From Mesostigma viride (taxonomy: Eukaryota; Streptophyta; Mesostigmatophyceae; Mesostigmatales; Mesostigmataceae), in the NCBI GenBank assembly GCA_009746045.1, contig RPFO01000312.1:3964595-4028594 (forward strand): a stretch of DNA of 64,000 nt. Direction: 5' to 3'. The position numbers were made by a program, and so were the translations under genes. Shown here piece after piece: positions 1-11,400 of the stretch (position 1 is its first letter; each line of letters begins with the position of its first letter). Under the pieces are notes generated by a model. That model searched no databases. It saw only the letters and a list, made by a program, of their open reading frames with translations, and was not told where the DNA came from.

Positions 1-108
1 GGTAGGGCCAGTTCGGAATCCAACTAATAAAAAACGATAAGGAAAATACCTTGGGGACCGATGCCGTAGTAGATTAATGCAGACACGCCCACTAGTGCAG
101 CAAAATAC

Positions 109-2732
109 CTGACACGTAGTGCAGCGTAGAGGCGAACCCGGCGCCGCGCCCCTTGGCGCCAACCACGTGGGGGTGCACGCTGGCGCCCTGGCAGGAGGCC
201 GCCGGGTGCTGCACCGCGTGGATGTCCTCCTGCACCTTGTGGAAAAGCTCGGGAGCCCACCTGGCGGCAAACACACGCACACATCCCCCATCATCCGCAC
301 AGCGGCACGCACACGCACATGTTTCCCGTCGTCCCCATGTAAGCGACATCAACAAGTCCCAAACAAATGCCGCGAGTCCCCCACTAAACGACTAACATTC
401 ACTTGAGTAAGCAAAGCCTGCCGACGGCATCGCGTGGGAGTGCCCAGAAGCTCACCGTGAGCGGTCATCGAGGCAATGCCCCTACCATGCCGTCGCCAAC
501 ACGCACGCAAAACAGTGACCAAAGGCCCCCCTGGGTCCAACCTGAGGCGCAAACCAGAAGTCTATGCGCTTTTGATGAACAAGAAGGGGGGCGGGGATGC
601 ATGCCGTGAAGGTGGCCATCGCTGCTCAGCCAGCCAGAATGTAGGTAGGAGTGCAGGTGGGGCCAGCGTTTCCCAGCGTGCTGTCCTGAATGAAAAGCGC
701 CGCAGGCAGTCCGGGGAAACCAGCAGCACACCTTATGCGGGGGAAACAAGCGGCGCACTTCATGCGGGGGAAACGAGCAGGGCACATACTCGTCAGTGGC
801 GCATGTACTCGGGTGAAACAAACAGAAAAAGCGCGCATGCCATGCAAAAGGACAAGCGCACATACACGACTCGTGTAAAAGACAGCGCGCACGTACTCGG
901 GTGACGGCAGCCGGTGGCGCAGCGGCAGATACCGCCACGCGCGCAGCAGGGGGGTGGAACAGTCCTCCCCCGCGTAGTCCGGCTTGCAGCGGCACACCTG
1001 GCCAGGGTGGCCGAGGGATGGGTGCACGCAAGCATACAACACATCAGACATGTACTGTTCCACCTGGCGGTACAGCTTAAGGATGAGGCAATAAAACGTC
1101 CTTGCGCAAGTATACCAACTGCGGCTTGGCTCTAATTAATGTATTATCGCATTGCCGTAGGACGGTGTCATGGAAGCGTAGTGCATCATGAGGCGGTTGC
1201 ATCATCGACCATTACAAGGTGGTCATGGGTGCTACGGCACACGAACACCCGGCATAGCCATAACCGCTGGCTTGTCCAGCGGGCCTGATGCCAGCGCCCA
1301 TCATGGTGGCCATGACGCAACCTAATGGCATGTCAGCATGAGGTTGACCCATAACGTTGACCCGGAAGGAGAGGAAATCCATCCTGCACGACGGATTGTA
1401 TGAGAAAGATCTGTAGAAAGATACATCCAAAGGCATGCATCCACACTACTAGTACAAGTTTAAAGACAGCTGGGGATGTACAGGGATACAGACAGTGGGG
1501 CGTGTACAGGGACAAGGGAAATGCTCCCTCGAAAGCAATGCTCCCTGTGCGTGCCGGATGGCAGGGGTACCCGCGGATGGTGCGAATGTGGAGGAATGGT
1601 TGGGAGGCATTGTGTCGCAGTTAGAGAACGGTATGCCACAGGTAGAGAACGGGGTCACCGCCACAAGTCCATCACGCTCCATCCGGTGGGGTGGCATCAC
1701 CCAGGGACACTGTGTTTACGCATGAGAAGACTAACCTGGCCAGACAGAGGTAAACAGAGGAGGGGCTAACGAGGGAAAAGGATGAGGAAGAGGAGAGCCC
1801 CACTGGTCCGCTGTTCCCCGCCCCTCCATTGGCACATCCCCGTTACGCCCCTTCGTTCCATTCGTAGCCTACCCCGCTCCTGCGAGCCCTTCCCCTTGAG
1901 AACCGACCCATTGGCTGTGCCACTACCCGACACCGTTTACTTGCGCTTGCGAACTTACCTGAGTCTCGCACGCCGCATCCACGCACGTGCACTCCCCGTT
2001 GAAACAGCTGGCCGGGGAGCAGGGGGCGGCCGCGCCCTGCTCCACAAACACCTTCACCTCGGTCACTGTGAGTTGCCGACCCGTGCCAGGCAGCGTGATC
2101 AACACGTGGCGTGCGGGCACCCCGACATTGTCCCAGCTGTATACGGGCTGGGTGTGGGGGAAGTGGTGGTGGGCCACAGGGGCGTCGTCATCTGACAGGA
2201 GCAGGTCCACCACCAGCGGCACGTCGGGCGAGACGACCATCTCCACGCACTTGCTGGTCAACGGGCCGTCCTTGCCAAAGGCGTCGCAGTCCCTCAGGGG
2301 GGTCCAAACTTCTACGGCGTGGATGCGGTGCACCTGACCCAGATCCACGATTAGGAACGGGTTGTCCTCTACAAGAGTCTGGGCGATGGACACGAGGGAG
2401 CCTTTCTTGGGCGCTGCGCCTTTCCCTTTCTTGGCACCCCCGCGCGCCACTGCGACAAGCGCTGCCGCCTCCGAGTACCAGGCCATGTCGACGCCATCTA
2501 CGGCCCGGCTCGCGTCGAGCCCTGGCGCGCTCGTGGATGACGTTTTCGCTTCCTTGGCGACGTTGGTGAAGCGGCGCTCGCCGTGCGCGCTCTCGGCGAG
2601 GACGTCTTGTGCGTACCATTCGTTCGCGCCGGGGGCATTGGCGCGTGAGGGCCGTGCTCCTCCCCCAGCCACCCTCGCCGTGGGGAAAAGCAAGAGGACG
2701 GCAAGTGCCAGATGGCACAGCGCTGGCCGCAT
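109..2732 (-). CDS. Secreted discoidin-like (F5/8 type C) and EGF-like protein, 5' part, runs off the left edge
   Basis: Exons 2732-1959, 997-897 and 260-109, then the gene leaves the window. Splice phases fit exactly: exon 1 ends in phase 0 at CAG|GTAAGT, exon 2 ends CCCGA|GTACGT in phase 2, exon 3 supplies the missing base after GCCGCCAG, and exon 3 ends CAG|GTATTT. Residues 1-22 are a hydrophobic signal peptide. Residues about 75-230 look like a discoidin/fucolectin-type sugar-binding domain (AVDG then W, NPFLIVDLG, HAVEVW, ARHVLITLPG, EVKVFVEQ). A cysteine-rich EGF-like segment follows and is split by intron 1 (CFNGECTCVDAACETQ, then VCRCKPDYAGEDC). The remaining residues end in GAGFASTLHYVSG; this faintly recalls the start of a glycosyltransferase domain, but I cannot name it. 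Location should be the secretory pathway, cell surface or Golgi lumen. The fold call for residues 75-230 is moderately sure, the overall function unknown. The start is an ATG just before the signal peptide. It is divergent from the next gene. Confidence 0.6.
712..822 (-). repeat. Decoy copies of the exon 2 donor of the lectin-like gene
   Basis: On the minus strand, downstream of the exon 2 donor at 897/896, the string TCACCCGA|GTACGTGCGC recurs as TTTCACCCGA|GTACATGCGC (junction 809/808) and as GACGA|GTATGTGCC (junction 790/789). Positions 712-785 then hold three units of about 30 bp built on GGGGGAAAC. The copies lie entirely in intron 2. Confidence 0.6.
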
Positions 2733-3689
2733 GGAGATATGATGTCTGATAGGTTATTGCCGATCCGCACGAGATTGGCGTGCGATGGGCGTCACGGCAA
2801 CCCACAATATCATCCAGCGACGTGCACCTGCCATGAACGTAAAAAAGGACCTAAGCCCGCCTGCGTGTTGTGTGCACTTCCACACATCCAGTCAGGAACA
2901 AGCCATTAAACCACATGATGCCGCCCTGCGGGGTTAATGTGGTTTCCCTGGGCCTGAGGACCCCTTTAACTTCTCGCGTAAAGAAGGCAGGAACAGCCCA
3001 ACACTAAGTCCGCGCAAATACCACCCTTTTACTTTCAAATTACATAAGCAGCGATGCCGAATATCCACATTAAATACAGAAACTAGAAAGCCTGCCTGGC
3101 CCCCCTAAATCCGAAGCAGCTTTGTCGAGAAATGCTTTCATTAACGAAGTAAATACTAACGGTTTCAACGACATGTCCCATTGCGATTCGTCAGTCCTGC
3201 AGATGTCAATATGAACGTGCCAACAATGTCAATATTTTCGCAGAATTGCCATCACAAATGGCAAATGCTGCCATTAAATACGAAGGCAAACTTTCATGCC
3301 GCTCCCTGGCCGTGACGTAATATTATTGCAATGCCAGCATAACCTACCAAAATTCAAAGGTTCGATGAGCGTCATAATTTTGCCAATACATGTATTGTCC
3401 GCCAATGTGTACAAAGTACAAACGGGCCAGACCCAGGCATATACTCGGTTTCAGGGTACGGACGTACGGTATACATGACGGGCTTTTAGCATGCGCAGGA
3501 CGCGTGTCAGCACACTCCGCAAGCCCACTTGGGGGATATACACCGTCCGCATTGGAAGTTCTAACTAAATAATTAGCTTCTGGAAAATGTTCTGGCTGAA
3601 AACCATAAAAAAAACAAAAGAAAATTAATTAATTAACTCCGGGGGCTGAGGACTGGACTCAACAAACAAACAAACAAAATTAATTAATT

Positions 3690-3917
3690 AACTCATGTGG
3701 GCACGGGGTCGTCGCCCTGTGAGAAAACAAACAAACACTTTATATTATATAAAAGTACATAAAACCTTCGAAAATACCTTGGACAGGCGGGGAACATGAA
3801 ATATCGTGAAAATCGAAAAAAAACCGCGAGACTCAGGCCGAGCGCGGGGTGAGGCGCGAACCAAGTGAACCGCTTTTGCATCCAGCAATCCACGCTCTAC
3901 TGCCTCGGCAGGGCACG
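3690..3917 (-). mobile_element. Candidate tRNA-derived SINE
   Basis: Read on the minus strand from 3917, there is a tRNA-like head with an A-box-like AGTAGAGCGTGG and a B-box-like GGTTCGCGCCTC at normal tRNA spacing. An unrelated body and a 3' tail of TTTG repeats around 3724-3740 follow. The head can only partly fold as a tRNA, so a functional tRNA is unlikely. No clear target duplication was found. A chance resemblance remains possible. Confidence 0.35.
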
Positions 3918-4250
3918 TCGGTCGGTACTCTGTAGAGGCTGAGGCCTGAGCGTGTCTACAGATGTACATGTAAGATGTACTACTCATGTGCGATACTTAT
4001 GGGCCTTGAGCAATTAAATAGGGTATCACTGACCTGAGACCTCCACTGACTAGTGACTATAGCCTGTGGCCGCCGAAAGGGGGGCCGCCGGGCCGGGTTG
4101 GGGACGGCGTGTACCATATCTACCAAACAAACAAAAGAAATTTAATTAAATAAGTACCCACGTGCCTTGAACGGCTGCAGGACAAACAAACAAACAAAAG
4201 GTTTTAATCAAGTAACGTGCGTGTTTGCAACTTGCCCGTTGAAACTCTAC

Positions 4251-5112
4251 GGCGGAGCCAATTTTCGGAAGAACCTCACCCTTCTGCTTGCAAATTCGGG
4301 ACAAATTCGGTGGATGTATGTATGGATGGATGTATGTATTAGGGCTGGCACATCCGCCGCATACCGAACACGGACATGTTCGGGCGAATACCGAACATGT
4401 GCGGTGTTCGGGTCGGCAAAAATGTTCGGCCGAACATGTGCTGTTCGGGTTCGGGTCACCTGGAAACTTCAGAACATGTTCGTGTCCGTATTCGGGTCAC
4501 CCTGGGAACCGGGCGAACATGTTCGCCTCTGACCCGGTACCGAACATTTTCTGGCGGAATCCCTGTAGTACCATCCAGTGATCCGACTAGGCAACGCTTC
4601 TCTGATGAAAAAGCGGCCTAGATTAGTCCGCCGACACGCTGGCAAGAGCAAAGCTGTTGTACGGTAGTAGAATTGTCTAAGCACGACCGGACTAGTTTAG
4701 GTAATGATTACGTAATCATTATTAATTTATTGCGTATTATGAAAAGTGACAACAAACTATGTATAGTTTCTCACTTATTTTAATTTATTTAGTGAATTGT
4801 TCGTGTTCGGTAAAATGTTCGGGTATGTTCGGGTTCGGGTTCGGGTCACTTAATCCTAAACAGTACATGTTCGTGTTCGTGTTCGGGTCACCTGGGAATG
4901 TACCGAACATGTTCGGGTTCGGGTTCGGGTACTCTCCCCAGGTGTTCGTGTTCGTGTCCGGGTCGAGAAAATACCCGGATGTGCCAGCCCTAGTATGTAT
5001 GGATGGATTGACGGATTTTCATCCCCTATTCCTATGTTTTCTCACGTGTACGGCCTTATAAGCTTCGCCAATTCTGGCGAACCTAACGGTTCTTCCGAAA
5101 ATTGGCTCCGCC
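4251..5112. mobile_element. Older inverted-repeat element (MITE-like) hosting the hAT insertion
   Basis: The 25-bp sequence at 4251-4275, which begins GGCGGAGCCAATTTTCGGAA, recurs as a perfect inverted copy at 5088-5112. The hAT-type element at 4340-4992 sits between the arms. Without it the element would be about 200 bp, a normal MITE size. Flanking TTAATCA (left) and TGATTAA (right) are themselves complementary, so the true ends may lie further out. No internal gene. Confidence 0.6.
4340..4992. mobile_element. Non-autonomous hAT-type DNA transposon with perfect 8-bp target duplication
   Basis: The 653-bp element is bounded by 17-bp perfect terminal inverted repeats, TAGGGCTGGCACATCCG at 4340-4356 and its complement at 4976-4992. 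GTATGTAT is duplicated directly on both sides (4332-4339 and 4993-5000). An 8-bp target duplication and TAGGGCTGGCA-type ends are hallmarks of the hAT superfamily. There is no transposase ORF. Both subterminal regions (about 4375-4550 and 4800-4970) are packed with GTTCGGGT and GAACATGTTCGG motifs in both orientations, the arrangement expected of transposase-binding subterminal repeats. It must be mobilised in trans by an autonomous element elsewhere. Confidence 0.88.
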
Positions 5113-5473
5113 TGATTAAATAATAAAAACCCGGGACTCTAACTGGCTCCCCAACAAACAATCCAGGGTTATTCGTAATGCAAATACGGCAAAAATTGAC
5201 CCATAATAACAAACTTCCAATGCGGACGGTGTAATATGCCTGCATTACCAATTATTCGCAATCCTGTAGGCGATGCTATTTACGAGGATAATACATGTGC
5301 GTCGTTGACTCGCTGTAGTCCATTATCACATTGCTTGTCCATATATTATCCGTTACACGGCGGTCAGTCGATTCTGTAGGATTTTTCAACCCACAGCCTC
5401 CGTTTGGCAACCTGGCTGGCGGGGTTTCGGCAGTAAGAGTGTCCCTACCGTGCTGCTGCCCATCGCGTCAACC

Positions 5474-8400
5474 ATGAACAAACCTCTGATGCTTCTGGGG
5501 ATTTTAATCACACTGTTTTCCCTCCAACCCGACATCATCGACCCCATAGCCTTCTCTTTTCCATCATTTCCAGTTCTTGAGAAGAACAGCGAGCTTGAGG
5601 GCTCTCAGCGAATTTTCGAAGGTGCCTTGCAAGGGGCGGAATCCTTTGCCGTGGATGGAGCAGGGTATATATATACCGGACTGAACGACGGCAGGGTCGT
5701 CCGCTTCAAGCCTGACGAGCATTCTACTAATCTTACGTATGAACTCGTCGCGCGAACCGGCCAGGATCTACCTGACTGCGGGAAACTGGAGTTGGAGCAT
5801 CTCTGCGGTCGCCCCCTCGGTACGTAACTGGATCATAAGAACCTCGCTCCATGTCGAACATTATTGGGCCTCTTGACTGTATGCCGTCACTCTAATAAAA
5901 AGGGTTCGGCATCTGCCTTGCTCGTGGACAGCCCATGGATGCGGCTGCTACCATGATCCGTGATTCGGGGCAGAGCCCTGTAGAAATGGCTTTGAATTGC
6001 GCCGTGAATAAACTGCAAGTATTTACGTGGTAATTTTGGCATGTGTGTGCGTGCTCGTCCTGCACACATAAATTTTAACGCCACTTGCCAGGCATGCGCT
6101 TCGCTCCCCTCACGGGCGAGCTGCTAATCGCTGACGCCTATTTTGGGCTGCTGGCGCTGGATGTGGGCACGGGCAAGTTGCGTACGCTGGTGACCACCGT
6201 GGACAGCCAGCCCCTGGTGTTTGCGAACGATTTCGACTTTGACGTGGCGCACAAGGAGATCATCTACCTCACCGACAGCAGCAGCAAGTGAGTGCCCGTC
6301 GGATGCGCATGACTGCTGAATCAGCATGCACGAGTGCCCGCTGCCTATGCAGGTGTCCCCCTTGAAGGAGCAACGTTCAGCAGGTAATTTTCAGCAGGTG
6401 TTCGGGCGAACAAATGGCCAGCAAGGTGGAAGGGAGGGGGGAAGGGGGAGGGCGGGGAGGGGAGAGGTCGAGAGGAAACAAATATCTATTTGGCTCGTTT
6501 GGTTTGTATCTACTGCCAGTGTATTGCGCAGTTATGACCTATCGAAGAACGGTGGTGTGCCGTTGCGGCGGGTGCGCCAGGAATGGCGGTGGCAGCAGCA
6601 GTTACCAGGATGGTGACGGCAGAAGTAACCAGTATGGCAGTGGTGCTGAGCTTAGGGCCACGGAGCATCCACGACGGCCCCGCAACCACGTGGCCAATCG
6701 GTGACAGCACTTGGTGGCACTCTGTCCCACTTCATGGCTTAAAGCCACGTAAAGCCATTCATTAAAGCACTGGGTCCGCTTACAGTCATGCTGGCCCCCG
6801 TACCCAGGAGCAGAGCACACCACACACATACATTCACATCTCGCCCACGCTGTTGCAGACTTCATGTGGCTTGCCAGGTCTTGCGTAGGCGCGCTACATG
6901 CCATGAGCATACAGCACCGTCGGATTACTTCCCGCCGTATCGACCGTTCTCTTATTACTTCTCTGTTGACCACGCCATACACCACAGTTTGTCATGACGG
7001 CCATGCTGTTCGGATACCGTACCCACATGGGTGGGACAGCTCTTAGTAGCTCTGCCTGCATATGCTCAGCCAAGGGATGGCACTCGCACATGTCCCGCCG
7101 CAGCATGGCCATGGAAGTTTTACCATCGTTGATTGTGATATAGAACCGTCCATGGTTGTGATATAGCACCATCCGTGGTTGTGATATAGAACCGTCCATG
7201 GTTGTGATATAGCACCATCCGTGGTTGTGATATAGAACCGTCCATGGTTGTGATATAGTACCATCCGTGGTTGTGATATAGTACCATCCGTGGTTGTGAT
7301 ATAGTACCATCCATGGTTGTGATATAGTACCATCCGTGGTTGTGATATAGTACCATCCGTGGTTGTGATATAGTACCATCCGTGGTTGTGATATAGTACC
7401 ATCCGTGGTTGTGATATAGTACCATCCGTGGTTGTGATATAGTACCATCCGTGGTTGTGATATAGTACCATCCGTGGTTGTGATATAGTACCATCCGTGG
7501 TTGTGATATAGTACCATCCGTGGTTGTGATATAGTACCATCCGTGGTTGTGATATAGTACCATCCGTGGTTGTGATATAGTACCATCCGTGGTTGTGATA
7601 TAGTACCATCCGTGGTTGTGATATAGTACCATCCGTGGTTGTGATATAGTACCATCCGTGGTTGTGATATAGTACCATCCGTGGTTGTGATATAGTACCA
7701 TCCGTGGTTGTGATATAGTACCATCCGTGGTTGTGATATAGTACCATCCGTGGTTGTGATATAGTACCATCCGTGGTTGTGATATAGTACCATCCGTGGT
7801 TGTGATATAGTACCATCCGTGGTTGTGATATAGTACCATCCGTGGTTGTGATATAGTACCATCCGTGGTTGTGATATAGTACCATCCGTGGTTGTGATAT
7901 AGTACCATCCGTGGTTGTGATATAGTACCATCCGTGGTTGTGATATAGTACCATCCGTGGTTGTGATATAGTACCATCCGTGGTTGTGATATAGTACCAT
8001 CCGTGGTTGTGATATAGTACCATCCGTGGTTGTGATATAGTACCATCCGTGGTTGTGATATAGTACCATCCGTGGTTGTGATATAGTACCATCCGTGGTT
8101 GTGATATAGTACCATCCGTGGTTGTGATATAGTACCATCCGTGGTTGTGATATAGTACCATCCGTGGTTGTGATATAGTACCATCCGTGGTTGTGATATA
8201 GTACCATCCGTGGTTGTGATATAGTACCATCCGTGGTTGTGATATAGTACCATCCGTGGTTGTGATATAGTACCATCCGTGGTTGTGATATAGTACCATC
8301 CGTGGTTGTGATATAGTACCATCCGTGGTTGTGATATAGTACCATCCGTGGTTGTGATATAGTACCATCCGTGGTTGTGATATAGTACCATCCGTGGTTG

Positions 8401-11400
8401 TGATATAGTACCATCCGTGGTTGTGATATAGTACCATCCGTGGTTGTGATATAGTACCATCCGTGGTTGTGATATAGTACCATCCGTGGTTGTGATATAG
8501 TACCATCCGTGGTTGTGATATAGTACCATCCGTGGTTGTGATATAGTACCATCCGTGGTTGTGATATAGTACCATCCGTGGTTGTGATATAGTACCATCC
8601 GTGGTTGTGATATAGTACCATCCGTGGTTGTGATATAGTACCATCCGTGGTTGTGATATAGTACCATCCGTGGTTGTGATATAGTACCATCCGTGGTTGT
8701 GATATAGTACCATCCGTGGTTGTGATATAGTACCATCCGTGGTTGTGATATAGTACCATCCGTGGTTGTGATATAGTACCATCCGTGGTTGTGATATAGT
8801 ACCATCCGTGGTTGTGATATAGTACCATCCGTGGTTGTGATATAGTACCATCCGTGGTTGTGATATAGTACCATCCGTGGTTGTGATATAGTACCATCCG
8901 TGGTTGTGATATAGTACCATCCGTGGTTGTGATATAGTACCATCCGTGGTTGTGATATAGTACCATCCGTGGTTGTGATATAGTACCATCCGTGGTTGTG
9001 ATATAGTACCATCCGTGGTTGTGATATAGTACCATCCGTGGTTGTGATATAGTACCATCCGTGGTTGTGATATAGTACCATCCGTGGTTGTGATATAGTA
9101 CCATCCGTGGTTGTGATATAGTACCATCCGTGGTTGTGATATAGTACCATCCGTGGTTGTGATATAGTACCATCCGTGGTTGTGATATAGTACCATCCGT
9201 GGTTGTGATATAGTACCATCCGTGGTTGTGATATAGTACCATCCGTGGTTGTGATATAGTACCATCCGTGGTTGTGATATAGTACCATCCGTGGTTGTGA
9301 TATAGTACCATCCGTGGTTGTGATATAGTACCATCCGTGGTTGTGATATAGTACCATCCGTGGTTGTGATATAGTACCATCCGTGGTTGTGATATAGTAC
9401 CATCCGTGGTTGTGATATAGTACCATCCGTGGTTGTGATATAGTACCATCCGTGGTTGTGATATAGTACCATCCGTGGTTGTGATATAGTACCATCCGTG
9501 GTTGTGATATAGTACCATCCGTGGTTGTGATATAGTACCATCCGTGGTTGTGATATAGTACCATCCGTGGTTGTGATATAGTACCATCCGTGGTTGTGAT
9601 ATAGTACCATCCGTGGTTGTGATATAGTACCATCCGTGGTTGTGATATAGTACCATCCGTGGTTGTGATATAGTACCATCCGTGGTTGTGATATAGTACC
9701 ATCCGTGGTTGTGATATAGTACCATCCGTGGTTGTGATATAGTACCATCCGTGGTTGTGATATAGTACCATCCGTGGTTGTGATATAGTACCATCCGTGG
9801 TTGTGATATAGTACCATCCGTGGTTGTGATATAGTACCATCCGTGGTTGTGATATAGTACCATCCGTGGTTGTGATATAGTACCATCCGTGGTTGTGATA
9901 TAGTACCATCCGTGGTTGTGATATAGTACCATCCGTGGTTGTGATATAGTACCATCCGTGGTTGTGATATAGTACCATCCGTGGTTGTGATATAGTACCA
10001 TCCGTGGTTGTGATATAGTACCATCCGTGGTTGTGATATAGTACCATCCGTGGTTGTGATATAGTACCATCCGTGGTTGTGATATAGTACCATCCGTGGT
10101 TGTGATATAGTACCATCCGTGGTTGTGATATAGTACCATCCGTGGTTGTGATATAGTACCATCCGTGGTTGTGATATAGTACCATCCGTGGTTGTGATAT
10201 AGTACCATCCGTGGTTGTGATATAGTACCATCCGTGGTTGTGATATAGTACCATCCGTGGTTGTGATATAGTACCATCCGTGGTTGTGATATAGTACCAT
10301 CCGTGGTTGTGATATAGTACCATCCGTGGTTGTGATATAGTACCATCCGTGGTTGTGATATAGTACCATCCGTGGTTGTGATATAGTACCATCCGTGGTT
10401 GTGATATAGTACCATCCGTGGTTGTGATATAGTACCATCCGTGGTTGTGATATAGTACCATCCGTGGTTGTGATATAGTACCATCCGTGGTTGTGATATA
10501 GTACCATCCGTGGTTGTGATATAGTACCATCCGTGGTTGTGATATAGTACCATCCGTGGTTGTGATATAGTACCATCCGTGGTTGTGATATAGTACCATC
10601 CGTGGTTGTGATATAGTACCATCCGTGGTTGTGATATAGTACCATCCGTGGTTGTGATATAGTACCATCCGTGGTTGTGATATAGTACCATCCGTGGTTG
10701 TGATATAGTACCATCCGTGGTTGTGATATAGTACCATCCGTGGTTGTGATATAGTACCATCCGTGGTTGTGATATAGTACCATCCGTGGTTGTGATATAG
10801 TACCATCCGTGGTTGTGATATAGTACCATCCGTGGTTGTGATATAGTACCATCCGTGGTTGTGATATAGTACCATCCGTGGTTGTGATATAGTACCATCC
10901 GTGGTTGTGATATAGTACCATCCGTGGTTGTGATATAGTACCATCCGTGGTTGTGATATAGTACCATCCGTGGTTGTGATATAGTACCATCCGTGGTTGT
11001 GATATAGTACCATCCGTGGTTGTGATATAGTACCATCCGTGGTTGTGATATAGTACCATCCGTGGTTGTGATATAGTACCATCCGTGGTTGTGATATAGT
11101 ACCATCCGTGGTTGTGATATAGTACCATCCGTGGTTGTGATATAGTACCATCCGTGGTTGTGATATAGTACCATCCGTGGTTGTGATATAGTACCATCCG
11201 TGGTTGTGATATAGTACCATCCGTGGTTGTGATATAGTACCATCCGTGGTTGTGATATAGTACCATCCGTGGTTGTGATATAGTACCATCCGTGGTTGTG
11301 ATATAGTACCATCCGTGGTTGTGATATAGTACCATCCGTGGTTGTGATATAGTACCATCCGTGGTTGTGATATAGTACCATCCGTGGTTGTGATATAGTA

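Larger units (their letters stand above)
2733..5473. other. Divergent intergenic region between the lectin-like and APMAP-like genes
   Basis: No conserved coding sequence seen. Positions 2733-3600 are ordinary AT-richer DNA. Positions 3600-4210 hold recurring CAAACAAACAAA boxes (about 3662, 3724, 4122, 4183), several followed by TTAATTAATTAA-type tracts, which look like 3' tails of retroposons. Positions 4251-5112 hold nested inverted-repeat elements, annotated separately. Promoters of both flanking genes should lie here, but no clear TATA box was recognised. Confidence 0.6.

Noticed and set aside
3836-3915. Functional tRNA gene
   Set aside because: Boxes A and B resemble a tRNA, but the cloverleaf does not close; better explained as a SINE head.
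5450-5473. GTG upstream start for the APMAP-like protein
   Set aside because: GTG is not a normal eukaryotic start; ATG at 5474 has good context and precedes the hydrophobic segment.
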